Shown here: positions 35,367 to 42,992 of the stretch, piece by piece
Layout: each line of letters opens with the position of its first letter
How positions within the stretch are numbered: the stretch's first letter is position 1
From: Ktedonosporobacter rubrisoli
Lineage (GTDB): Bacteria; Chloroflexota; Ktedonobacteria; Ktedonobacterales; Ktedonobacteraceae
Direction: 5' to 3'
Length of the DNA: 64,000 nt
NCBI RefSeq assembly: GCF_004208415.1
Contig: NZ_CP035758.1
Span: 7,068,001 to 7,132,000 of the forward strand
The notes under the pieces: model-generated
Database searches by the model: none
Told to the model about the DNA's origin: nothing
What the model saw: only the letters and a program-made list of their open reading frames with translations
Made by a program: the position numbers and the translations under genes

Positions 35367-36281
35367 TTAGTAGCCATAATCGACGGGGGCCGCATAGCGA
35401 TGTTCTTTCACGCTGAGATTGCGCAGGCGCTCTTCGTCTATCCTGGCCATATAAGCTGCGCGCGTCGGAACCTGCAAGACCCATTCTTCAAGCCAGGCCT
35501 GGAAGCCCTCGGCGCTGCGTGTTTGCTGATGATACTCATGGAAGCTCTGATGATCGCGATTGTAGTAGCCCTGCACGGCAGAAGGATAAGCGCCCCAGGG
35601 CTCATGCACCACTGCGCGCACTTTATACGATGGTCCCACAACGCGATTTGGATCGCTGGTAATCACGGCCCGAGGCACGATCTCTTCGGCCACAACAATG
35701 ACATCGCGCGCGGCTAGCATGGCCTCCTCGGTAATCCCAAGGCTACCCCAGACATGCGCATTTCCATTCTCATCGCTGCGCTGGGCATAGACGATGGTTA
35801 CATCGGGACGTAAGGCCGGGACAAGCAGGACGGGCGAACCATCTATGATCGAACGATCCACACGCAAGCCTGGATTCTGGTTAACGATATCGCTGCCCAG
35901 CAACGAATGGGTGGGAATATAGGGGGCGTCAAGGCTAGCAGCCAGGAGCGCTAGCGAAATAGTATAATTGCTGTATTCCTCAACAGTAATCGCCTGTGGG
36001 ATACCGCGCTCAACAGCGCGACGATAGTTATGCCCCAACCCTTCGCTAACATTGCCTACCCACGCCGCCTGAATCTTCGCTACGCATCCCGCACCGATGA
36101 GCTGATCGAAAAGCATATCAGAAATAGGGCCGACCAGGGTAAGGCCGCGACGCTGCTGGCGGATGATCTCGTGTCCCACAGCAAAGGGAATCAGGGGCTC
36201 AAGCGCAAGGCCCAGCGCCACTACTGAGCCATTGGGTACATAGCGTGCTACAGCCTCTGCCATCGTAACTAGCTTGCTCAT
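35367..36281 (-). CDS. CoA-transferase family I, alpha subunit
   Basis: A 304-residue partner of the beta subunit. Motifs include GSVVALGLALEPLIPF, the glycine loop around SLLGSD, VYAQRSDENGNAHVWG (the DxxGN motif of family I CoA-transferases), and LAARDVIVVAEEIV. The complex transfers CoA between acids. Nearby thiolase and enoyl-CoA hydratase suggest use in acyl-CoA breakdown, but no ring-cleavage genes are here. A weak GGAG lies 11 bases before the ATG. Confidence 0.85.
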   Translation of the reverse strand: MSKLVTMAEAVARYVPNGSVVALGLALEPLIPFAVGHEIIRQQRRGLTLVGPISDMLFDQLIGAGCVAKIQAAWVGNVSEGLGHNYRRAVERGIPQAITVEEYSNYTISLALLAASLDAPYIPTHSLLGSDIVNQNPGLRVDRSIIDGSPVLLVPALRPDVTIVYAQRSDENGNAHVWGSLGITEEAMLAARDVIVVAEEIVPRAVITSDPNRVVGPSYKVRAVVHEPWGAYPSAVQGYYNRDHQSFHEYHQQTRSAEGFQAWLEEWVLQVPTRAAYMARIDEERLRNLSVKEHRYAAPVDYGY

Positions 36282-36425
36282 GAGCTTTACTACTCCATCC
36301 TCGAAATTCGCTTGCTCTCACATTGAGCACTGCGTTTCCTGAGCTATTCGCCTTCAACAGAAGAATGTTATTATTGTATCGCATCCTTCATTTTTGTAGC
36401 CAGCCAGGCAGCTGGCAAGCTGTGG

Positions 36426-36613
36426 TTGTTCCGCCGCCAGAAAGCGGCGAGGTGGAGAGAGTTTGGGGCTCCGCCCCATGCCCCGGTTAAGGGCAAATCC
36501 GCTAGGTCGCGGCGCCCCCTTAACAATCTCTTGTTTGGAGAATGGGAAAGCCCTGGCTGAGAAGCAGAGCTTGCCAGCTCTGCTTGTTCCGCCGCCAGAA
36601 AGCGGCGAGGTGG
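36426..36613. repeat. Two 30-bp direct repeats with internal hairpins
   Basis: TTGTTCCGCCGCCAGAAAGC begins an exact 30-base unit repeated at 36426-36455 and 36584-36613. Each unit contains CGCCGC-CAGAAA-GCGGCG. Between them is GGGGCTCCGCCCC and CAGAGCTTGCCAGCTCTG. No gene lies in 36282-36640. Resembles the other GC-rich repeats of the window. Confidence 0.75.
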
Positions 36614-36640
36614 GAAGGGAAACGTTGGGCCGCTAAGCTC

Positions 36641-37630
36641 TTATTTTGCCGGGATAAGTTCCATAATAATATTGGCGTGGCTATCTGAGAGGAAAATGCG
36701 GTCGTGCGCGTCAATTGCCAGCCCCTGGGGTGCTAACAAGCCCTGCTGGATCAGCACCTCGCGCTTATCTGTTTGTGGGTCAAGGTAAATGAGGGCATGA
36801 ATTTTAGGCGAGAGGTCAGTGACAAAAATATTGCCATGGCTATCGATAGCCACAGCATTGAGCCTGCCAAAGCCGCCGAAGCGCGTTTTTTTGCCCTCGG
36901 GAGTAATGCGCCAGAGCGCGCCGCCGCATTCGTCGGTCACATAAATATTGCCCTTCTGATCAATCGCCGCGTCAACCGGGCGCACTATACCTGTAGCCAG
37001 GCGCGTCAGGGTTTTACCATCAAGGCTCATGCGGTAGACATCGCCAGTTGGGCTATCAGGCAGGATCAGCGTTTCGGTGATAGGATCAAGGGCAATGCCA
37101 TCAATGCCATTCTTACAGCGGGCCTGGCTCACGTTGCCCGGGAGCGTGCGCAAGACTGAAGGCGAGGGAGCGCGCGGCTTTAAGAAGAGAATCCGGTTTG
37201 TGCGCTGCTCTGCAATGATCAGGCTTCCATCTTTTCCCACCACCAGCCCAGCAGGACCCGCCATTCCTCGCAACAAGATCGTAACCGTCCCATTCGCATT
37301 TAAGCGATTTATCGTGCCATTATAGGAATCGCTAAAGAGCAGGTGCCCCTTGCTATCAAAAGCCAGGTCATTGGGCCGACCAAAGCGGCGCAGCAGGATA
37401 TGAGATCGATAATGCCTCAAGGCTTTTTGCGCGGCAAAATTTGGGCTAAGCGTGGGAGGCACATTCATCGAGGCTGACGCCTGGTGCGCGGCGCGGGTTG
37501 CAGTTTGCGTTGGGTAAGGGAGAGCGCTGGGCAGCGCAGACGATTGCTGCTCCGCACATGCTGAAAGGATAAAAAGGCAGAAGAGGCAAAGAATTCTAGT
37601 ACAAATAACACTGGCGCGAACTGCAAACAT
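36641..37630 (-). CDS. NHL/SMP-30-like beta-propeller lipoprotein
   Basis: A 329-residue lipoprotein. The signal peptide ends in lipobox LSAC (Cys25). The mature part is built from repeated strands with FGRPNDLAFDSKGHLLFSD, GPAGLVVGKDGSLIIAE, RPVDAAIDQKGNIYVTD and LNAVAIDSHGNIFVTD, each of about 45 residues, the pattern of NHL/YVTN propellers such as virginiamycin B lyase-like or SMP-30 proteins. Extracellular, surface-tethered; ligand or enzymatic role unknown. AGAGAGG lies 7 bases before ATG 37630. It diverges from the MFS gene. Confidence 0.78.
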   Translation of the reverse strand: MFAVRASVICTRILCLFCLFILSACAEQQSSALPSALPYPTQTATRAAHQASASMNVPPTLSPNFAAQKALRHYRSHILLRRFGRPNDLAFDSKGHLLFSDSYNGTINRLNANGTVTILLRGMAGPAGLVVGKDGSLIIAEQRTNRILFLKPRAPSPSVLRTLPGNVSQARCKNGIDGIALDPITETLILPDSPTGDVYRMSLDGKTLTRLATGIVRPVDAAIDQKGNIYVTDECGGALWRITPEGKKTRFGGFGRLNAVAIDSHGNIFVTDLSPKIHALIYLDPQTDKREVLIQQGLLAPQGLAIDAHDRIFLSDSHANIIMELIPAK

Positions 37631-37741
37631 AGGGTATCCTCTCTGTGAACCCACAAAGTCAATTTACGAGTCCCTGGCAACTCTATATACTGTATTCTGG
37701 TGCAGAATGTAGCACAACTGGAGAGGAAAGAAAAGGACAAT

Positions 37742-39247
37742 ATGGCTACTTTGGAACACGATGATATGCGACCTTCCTCCGTCCATCCACCAATGGAAAC
37801 TCCTCGGCTACGCATAGTGCAAATTATCGCTATAAGTATTTTCTGGTTTGCCCTCAATTTCCATTGGTCCGCCCTTGGCCTTATCATCATACCCAGCCAG
37901 GTTTACGTCCTGGTCGGCGAGCTGCATAAAGGCGAAGCACTCGCTTTTGTCCTGGTGCCTGGCGCCTTCGTCGCCTTATTCGCTAATCCTCTTTTCGGAC
38001 TCCTCAGCGATCGCATGCGGGGTCGCTTCGCTCGCTGGGGAAAAAGGCGCCCCTACATTTTACTTGGTACGCTGGCGAACATCGGAGGGCTGATCTGGAT
38101 GGCAGAGGCACGCGATATCACCTCTCTGGCCATCGCCTACCTCATCGTGCAATTCGCTAGCAATGCGGCCCAGGCGCCCTTCCACGCTCTCTTACCGGAT
38201 ATTGTTCCAGTTCCCCAGCGCGGCCTGACCTCGGGCATCATGGGCCTGCTCTCGATTGGCGGAAACATCGCAGGCGCACTCATCTCAGGCATGTACATAG
38301 ACGCGTCCAAGCCCCTGGCCCAATATCAGCAAGGACTCTGGTTTACCTATGGAATTATTATCGTAATCCTCCTGGTGCTTATGCTTGTTACAATCTTTAC
38401 GGTACGCGAGAAGCACGAAGGCGCACGCCCGGCTCAGAAGAGGGAAATTGTTTCCACCAGTAACACGCGGACAAGCTGGCTAAACCGTTCCCTGCTCATC
38501 ACGGGTCTGGCAACTCTACTTGCCGCCGGAATTGTCTGGGGCCTCATGGCTCTCTGGAATATCTTCCAGCTCTTTGGTCTGCACATCACCACGGATGTCC
38601 AGCAAGTCGTGCTGGAAATCGTCGTAACGCTGGGCCTCTTTCGGGTCTTTGATTTTAATCCCAGGCGCGATCCCGATTTTGCCTGGGTTTTTGTGACACG
38701 CTTATTAATGATGATGGGGATCTACACTATTCAGACCTTTTTGCAATACTATATGCGCGATGTCGTTGGCGCCGCTCACCCCGAGCAGCAAACCACAAAC
38801 TTTGTGATTGCCATCTCGCTCACCAGCCTCTTCAGTGCTCTGGGTGCCGGCTGGCTCTCGGATCGCGTAGGCCGTAAGCGCATGGTCTATCTTGCCGGTT
38901 GCTTGATGGCTCTCGTGGGTCTTATCTTTATCGTCACGCATTCCCTACCGATCGTACTGGCCTCGGGGGCTATCTTTGGCCTTGGCTACGGCGCCTATCA
39001 GAGCGTGGACTGGGCCCTGGTAGCCGATACATTACCTTCGCACGAGAATTATGCGCGCGATATGGGAGTCTGGAATATTTCTCTGGCGATACCCCAGATC
39101 ATAGCTCCGGTGCTGGGGGGACCACTCATCGACTGGTTTGTGCGCCAGGGACAGGCGGTTTTCGGTTTTCAATTGCTCTTTGGCCTGGCTATCGTCTATT
39201 GCCTGGCAGGTACCTTCGCTGTACGCTATATTCGCAGCATTAAATAG
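37742..39247 (+). CDS. MFS transporter (GPH/sucrose-symporter-like)
   Basis: A 501-residue protein with 12 hydrophobic segments. Between segments 2 and 3 is the MFS loop LLSDRMRGRFARWGKRRP, which resembles GPH/SUC-type sugar transporters; a second copy DRVGRKRMVYL follows segment 8. A long N-terminal hydrophilic tail of about 25 residues precedes segment 1. ATG 37742 (AAAGGA about 4-5 bases upstream) is preferred over upstream frames. Substrate is likely a sugar or other polar metabolite, unproven. It diverges from the NHL lipoprotein and converges with the XdhC gene. Confidence 0.85.
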   Translation: MATLEHDDMRPSSVHPPMETPRLRIVQIIAISIFWFALNFHWSALGLIIIPSQVYVLVGELHKGEALAFVLVPGAFVALFANPLFGLLSDRMRGRFARWGKRRPYILLGTLANIGGLIWMAEARDITSLAIAYLIVQFASNAAQAPFHALLPDIVPVPQRGLTSGIMGLLSIGGNIAGALISGMYIDASKPLAQYQQGLWFTYGIIIVILLVLMLVTIFTVREKHEGARPAQKREIVSTSNTRTSWLNRSLLITGLATLLAAGIVWGLMALWNIFQLFGLHITTDVQQVVLEIVVTLGLFRVFDFNPRRDPDFAWVFVTRLLMMMGIYTIQTFLQYYMRDVVGAAHPEQQTTNFVIAISLTSLFSALGAGWLSDRVGRKRMVYLAGCLMALVGLIFIVTHSLPIVLASGAIFGLGYGAYQSVDWALVADTLPSHENYARDMGVWNISLAIPQIIAPVLGGPLIDWFVRQGQAVFGFQLLFGLAIVYCLAGTFAVRYIRSIK

Positions 39248-39263
39248 GCGCTTTCCCTTAACA

Positions 39264-39297
39264 AAGAACAAGCTCCTAGCTGATTGCCAGGAGCTCC
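39264..39297. terminator. Bidirectional terminator between MFS and XdhC genes
   Basis: AGCTCCT (39271-39277) pairs with AGGAGCT (39289-39295), 11-base loop. The minus strand continues TTGTTCTTTG, a partial T-run. Confidence 0.6.
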
Positions 39298-39310
39298 ATA
39301 TGCAGCTTGC

Positions 39311-40159
39311 TTAAAGGGCTGCGCTCGCTTTCTCAGGCTCATCGGCCTCAAGCAAGGAATGAGCAGTCTTGAGGGCCACCCCGCTGGCCTTTTTACGCAA
39401 CATGAGTATCTCAGCGGCAATACTCAGCGCGATCTCATCGGGGGTCTCGGCGCCAAGATCGAGCCCGATAGGCGCATAGATCTCGGCCAGCCGCTCGCGG
39501 GAAATACCGGCCTTGAGCAGATCCTTGAAGATATGCTTCACTTTACTGGGGCTGCCAATCATACCAATATAGCCAGCTCTGGTTTGCAACGCCGCCTTGA
39601 GCGTATCTTCATCGAGGTGATGGCCACGCGTGACAATCACAATCCAGCTCGCGGAATCCGGCTGCAGTTCCAGGATCGATTGCGGAATATCGCCAAAGAC
39701 GAGCTGAACTTTCTCGCCGAAGGCCTGCTGATCGGCCAGGTCGCGGCGATCATCAATGACTACAAGACGGAAATCAAGATGGCTGGCTAGTCTGGCTAAC
39801 GCCTGGGCGACGTAACCAGCGCCAGCGATAATGAGGCGCGGCTCGGGCTGCAGCGTCTCAAAGAAAACCTCCAGCGTGGCCCCACAGCTTCCTACAGCCT
39901 CCCCTTGATCGGCATCCAGGTGTATGTGTGTAACGTGGGTGTGCTCTTCCTGTAGGGCGTGCAAGGCTTCACGAATAACCTTGCTATCAGTCTTCGGGCC
40001 GCCAAAGCTGCCATAAGTGCTGCCATCGCTATGAATGAGCATTTTACTGCCCACGCCGCAAGGAGCGGCTCCGATGGTCTTGACCACGCTGGCAACCACT
40101 ACGCGCTCTCCACGCTGTAAGGAGGCCTGAATTTCAGAGTAGATGCCGGTAACTTTCAT
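39311..40159 (-). CDS. XdhC/CoxI-family protein
   Basis: A 282-residue protein of the family that prepares molybdenum cofactor for xanthine dehydrogenase-type enzymes. The N-terminal XdhC domain (IGAAPCGVGSKMLIHSDGSTYG) and the C-terminal Rossmann domain (RLIIAGAGYVAQALARLAS, VVIDDRRDLAD) are present. The usual Cys in the GGGCxE motif is replaced: here GGPKTDSKV. No molybdenum hydroxylase gene is close. ATG 40159 is supported by AAGGGG 6 bases upstream. Function in cofactor handling is inferred from family only. Confidence 0.82.
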   Translation of the reverse strand: MKVTGIYSEIQASLQRGERVVVASVVKTIGAAPCGVGSKMLIHSDGSTYGSFGGPKTDSKVIREALHALQEEHTHVTHIHLDADQGEAVGSCGATLEVFFETLQPEPRLIIAGAGYVAQALARLASHLDFRLVVIDDRRDLADQQAFGEKVQLVFGDIPQSILELQPDSASWIVIVTRGHHLDEDTLKAALQTRAGYIGMIGSPSKVKHIFKDLLKAGISRERLAEIYAPIGLDLGAETPDEIALSIAAEILMLRKKASGVALKTAHSLLEADEPEKASAAL

Positions 40160-40201
40160 TAGCTTCCCCTTACGTCTCTTGTAAGCCAGGGCCCTGGGCA
40201 A

Positions 40202-40534
40202 TAGCTCTTCCCGCGCAGCCAGCTCAGGTACGATATATGTAGCCTTAAACCTGGTCAGGCTTCGCTAGCGTTTGAGCGCTTCGATCGGCCCTGGTTTTGA
40301 TGCTCACTCGCTGAGTATTCCAAATATGATACTTATTATAACATGAAAAAAAAGTCATAATATTCCCGTTTTTTCGCCGCCAGGTTGATCTTTGGAGGGC
40401 ATTTCAGGGCGCCATTGCTTCCAGTATACAGGCGCCTGCAGCATAGATCGAGGTGTATACAGCCGCAGTTTTACTGGCCTGATACATATTACCATGTTTG
40501 CTACTCGCAAAAAGAATATCACCATGAGCGGTAC
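40202..40534. other. Gene-free region upstream of the operator
   Basis: About 330 bases between divergent genes, with an AT-rich patch near 40328-40360. No gene, RNA or further promoter was recognised apart from the element at 40535-40584. Confidence 0.4.
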
Positions 40535-40584
40535 TTGACAGAATGTTAGCAATCTTCTAGAATTCTAGAACTAAATTTCTAGTT
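40535..40584 (+). promoter_or_regulatory. Strong promoter overlapped by palindromic operator TTCTAGAATTCTAGAA
   Basis: TTGACA (40535-40540), 17-base spacer, TAGAAT (40558-40563). The -10 lies inside the perfect 16-bp palindrome TTCTAGAATTCTAGAA (40555-40570). A second imperfect dyad TAGAA-N6-TTCTA follows at 40567-40582. The geometry is that of a repressor-controlled promoter. A GTCAAA/TTTGAC hairpin follows at 40649-40665. Confidence 0.7.
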
Positions 40585-40730
40585 ATCTGTCAAAGTTTGA
40601 ATGATGAGCGAAACAGGCGGAATTGTCAAGGACTGCTGCGGCGCACTCGTCAAACAAAATTTGACAAAGCACTAGTTTTAGGCCGCAAGTAAAATAGATG
40701 AACATAGGGATGACAGAACAGGAGTGTCAG

Positions 40731-41456
40731 ATGATGGCAAATTCATTTAATCCGCGAGAACATTTATTGATGATCAAGAACAGGCAAGGTGCATCTGAAT
40801 ACTTACCTGTTCAGTGGAGGCTCGTCTGGTTCCGGCAGGAATGTCCCGAAGGCAGTATCGAGACCGAGCTGGTACATCTTGACCTGGAGAAAGAAACAGA
40901 AGAAGAGGCCTTTGTCTGGAATAACGAGAAGAAACGCAGCGAGAAGATCATCAAAACAGCGCCGGGACTGGCTATCTTTCGCGCGACAGTGAGGGATGGA
41001 AAAGGGGGCCTTGCCACGGGCACCAAGATGGAGAAGGCAGCCTCATTCCCCGACTATGTTGAGAAGGCCGAGACAGGAGCCATCGGACGCGCTCTGGCAG
41101 CCCTGGGCTTTGGCACCCAATTTGCCCCGGAGTTAGACGAATCCCACCGCATCGTCGATAGTCCGGTTGATCGCTCTAGCGCCAACGGCAACGGGCACAA
41201 CGCAGCGGCCCGCGCCGAAGTCGCCTCAAGCAATGGCAAAGCTAACGGCAATGGTAATGCGGCCCGCGCCGAAATCGCGCCAGATGCTTCCGCAACAGAT
41301 CAGCAGGTTGCCAGCATTCGCAAGCTATGCGAGCACATGGGCAAATCCGAGCCAGAGAACGTCACCTCTATCACCTATCTCAATGCCAAGAAGCTCATCC
41401 AACAATTGACTGCAGAATACAGAGAGTACAGGCAGCAAAATAACAAAGCTTCCTGA
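40731..41456 (+). CDS. Putative single-strand-annealing/recombination protein (Rad52/DdrA/ERF-like)
   Basis: A 241-residue protein. Residues 1-130 resemble a phage- and genome-encoded family with the pattern YLPVQWRLVWFR, SIETELV, ATVRDG, KAETGAIGRALAALGFGTQF; the last motif is shared in kind with ERF/Rad52-type annealing proteins. Residues about 150-195 are a Gly/Asn/Ala-rich linker with a repeated NGNG..AARAE unit. The last 45 residues (DQQVASIRKLCEHMG...) form a small helical domain as seen at the end of DNA-binding proteins. ATG 40731 has AGGAG 6 bases upstream. The assignment is by motif memory, so moderate. A palindromic operator covers its promoter. Confidence 0.5.
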   Translation: MMANSFNPREHLLMIKNRQGASEYLPVQWRLVWFRQECPEGSIETELVHLDLEKETEEEAFVWNNEKKRSEKIIKTAPGLAIFRATVRDGKGGLATGTKMEKAASFPDYVEKAETGAIGRALAALGFGTQFAPELDESHRIVDSPVDRSSANGNGHNAAARAEVASSNGKANGNGNAARAEIAPDASATDQQVASIRKLCEHMGKSEPENVTSITYLNAKKLIQQLTAEYREYRQQNNKAS

Positions 41457-41508
41457 TCTGCGCGTAGTCTACCTGACAAGCACAAAGTCATGGACAAAAG
41501 GAAAAGTC

Positions 41509-41751
41509 ATGACCCCAGCCGAGATTGAATACGCCAATAAGCGTATGAAGCAAAAATGGTATGATCTGGCGATGGCAGAGCAGCAAGGAGTTTCTACGCC
41601 TACCCTTGAGCGCATGTACAACGCCTACATGCTCGCTGTAGACGAATACAATCGTTGCTGCGCTGTTTATCAACAGGAGAAGCTGCAGGAGGCCGATTCT
41701 GCTCCCAGCCACATTGCCCAGCAGAAACACAGGCGTAGGAGGGCCTCGTAG
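41509..41751 (+). CDS. Small helical protein of unknown function
   Basis: An 80-residue charged, mostly helical protein (MTPAEIEYANKRMKQKWYDL..., ending in HRRRRAS). AAAGGA lies 6 bases before the ATG. It follows the recombination-like gene by 52 bases and is probably transcribed with it. No family was recognised. The C-terminus is strongly basic, compatible with nucleic acid binding. Confidence 0.6.
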   Translation: MTPAEIEYANKRMKQKWYDLAMAEQQGVSTPTLERMYNAYMLAVDEYNRCCAVYQQEKLQEADSAPSHIAQQKHRRRRAS

Positions 41752-41848
41752 AAGTTGGAGACATGGGTATCGCAGGGGCCGGGCTTGCCCCGAGCCCCAG
41801 GGCATACCCGGGTTTATTGATCAGGCAAAAAGAAGTTCCATGCCATTT

Positions 41849-41873
41849 TGCCGGACGGCATACACATCCGGCA
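41849..41873. terminator. Hairpin between convergent genes
   Basis: TGCCGGA (41849-41855) with TCCGGCA (41867-41873), 11-base loop. On the minus strand the continuation is AAAATGGC, on the plus strand GATCTGG, so no T-run. Also a GGGGC/GCCCC palindrome at about 41774-41790. Confidence 0.4.
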
Positions 41874-41899
41874 GATCTGGATCTCTGCCTCAAACGGGC

Positions 41900-42778
41900 C
41901 TACAAGCCCTTAATGAAATCGCTAATCGTATTGGCGACAGAAGCCGGAGCATCAAAAGGGGTCAAATGCCCCGCATCAGGGATCGTCACGAGCCGGGAAC
42001 CTGCGATTTCACGGTGCAAACGCTCGGCATACTGTAGCGGGATCTGCTGATCCTTCTCTCCCCAGATAAGCAACGTCGGCTTCTTAGCCATCCCCAGATC
42101 CGTTGCTACCGAGTTCAAGTAGTAGGGGATCAGCAGGCGAATATGCTGGTAGAGCACCTCTTTGCCCACCTCGCTATCCCAGGGTTCCACATACTTATCC
42201 AATACCTCATCAAAGCCCTTGATATTTTGCACAGCATGGGGCAAGGTTGTGCGCAAATCGCGAATCACATCCTCTAGAGAAGTATGTTTAGGCGCATCGA
42301 AATCCTGGCGCTTCTCCATCTCGGGCAACGGCCAGTTTTCGGCAAAGGTATAGAGGTAGCAAATAGAATCGATAAGGACCAGAGCTGCAGTTTGCTCGCG
42401 ATAGAGGCGCGTAGCCAGCACCTGCGCAACGCCGCCACCCAGGCCATGGCCCACCAGAATAATATTCGTAAGATTCAGCTTTTCAAGCAGAAAAGACAGC
42501 ACATCAGCCTGACCCCAGACAGAAGTATCGGCCGGCCAGGGATGATCGGACTCGCCGAAACCGAGCATATCAAAAGCATAGACCGCCCGATTCAAGCCAG
42601 CCAGGCGGGGCATAACCTCTTCCCAGGCGAACGCACCAGCCGGAATATCGTGCAACAAAACAATCGCCCCATCCCGGCCATGCTCCTCGCCCTGAACCAG
42701 ATAACTTAGCGTATAGTGAACGGAGCGCCCCGTACGCCGCTCAGGTGAGCCGACAACATTGGATATATTATTTGACAT
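41900..42778 (-). CDS. Alpha/beta-hydrolase-fold protein lacking the nucleophile serine
   Basis: A 292-residue protein of the epoxide-hydrolase/esterase-like group. The fold markers are clear: LLHDIPAGAFAW, AFDMLGFGESDHP, WGEKDQQIP (Asp243) and DAGHLTPFD (His271). The nucleophile elbow, normally G-x-S-x-G, reads ILVGHGLGGGVAQ, i.e. GHGLG with Gly112 in place of Ser. The acid and histidine are kept. It may be non-catalytic or use another mechanism. GAGAGG lies just before the ATG. Confidence 0.85.
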   Translation of the reverse strand: MSNNISNVVGSPERRTGRSVHYTLSYLVQGEEHGRDGAIVLLHDIPAGAFAWEEVMPRLAGLNRAVYAFDMLGFGESDHPWPADTSVWGQADVLSFLLEKLNLTNIILVGHGLGGGVAQVLATRLYREQTAALVLIDSICYLYTFAENWPLPEMEKRQDFDAPKHTSLEDVIRDLRTTLPHAVQNIKGFDEVLDKYVEPWDSEVGKEVLYQHIRLLIPYYLNSVATDLGMAKKPTLLIWGEKDQQIPLQYAERLHREIAGSRLVTIPDAGHLTPFDAPASVANTISDFIKGL

Positions 42779-42992
42779 AAGTCCTCTCTCTTACTACACA
42801 TGAGAGTAGCCAGGAGCCTCTCAAGCCTCTCGCTGCCCATAGGCATAGCACACAGGTGTACCTACCAGAGGAACACCTATCAGAAAAAGTGACGTCTACA
42901 GCCAACCATTTTCAGCGATGTAGCTGTAAAATAACAAACGGATGCTAAAGCCAGGCTGGCTGAAAGACGTCCTGCTAATACTATAACGCTAA

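Noticed and set aside
36426..36613. CRISPR-like repeats
   Set aside because: Only two copies, 128 bases apart, with hairpins inside each unit; no spacers and no cas genes.
40555..40570. Eukaryotic-style heat shock element (nTTCnnGAAn)
   Set aside because: The similarity of TTCTAGAA to this element is by chance in a bacterium; its position over a -10 box indicates a bacterial repressor site.
41780..42037. Plus-strand frames over the hydrolase gene end
   Set aside because: Shadows of the minus-strand gene; codon pattern follows the hydrolase.
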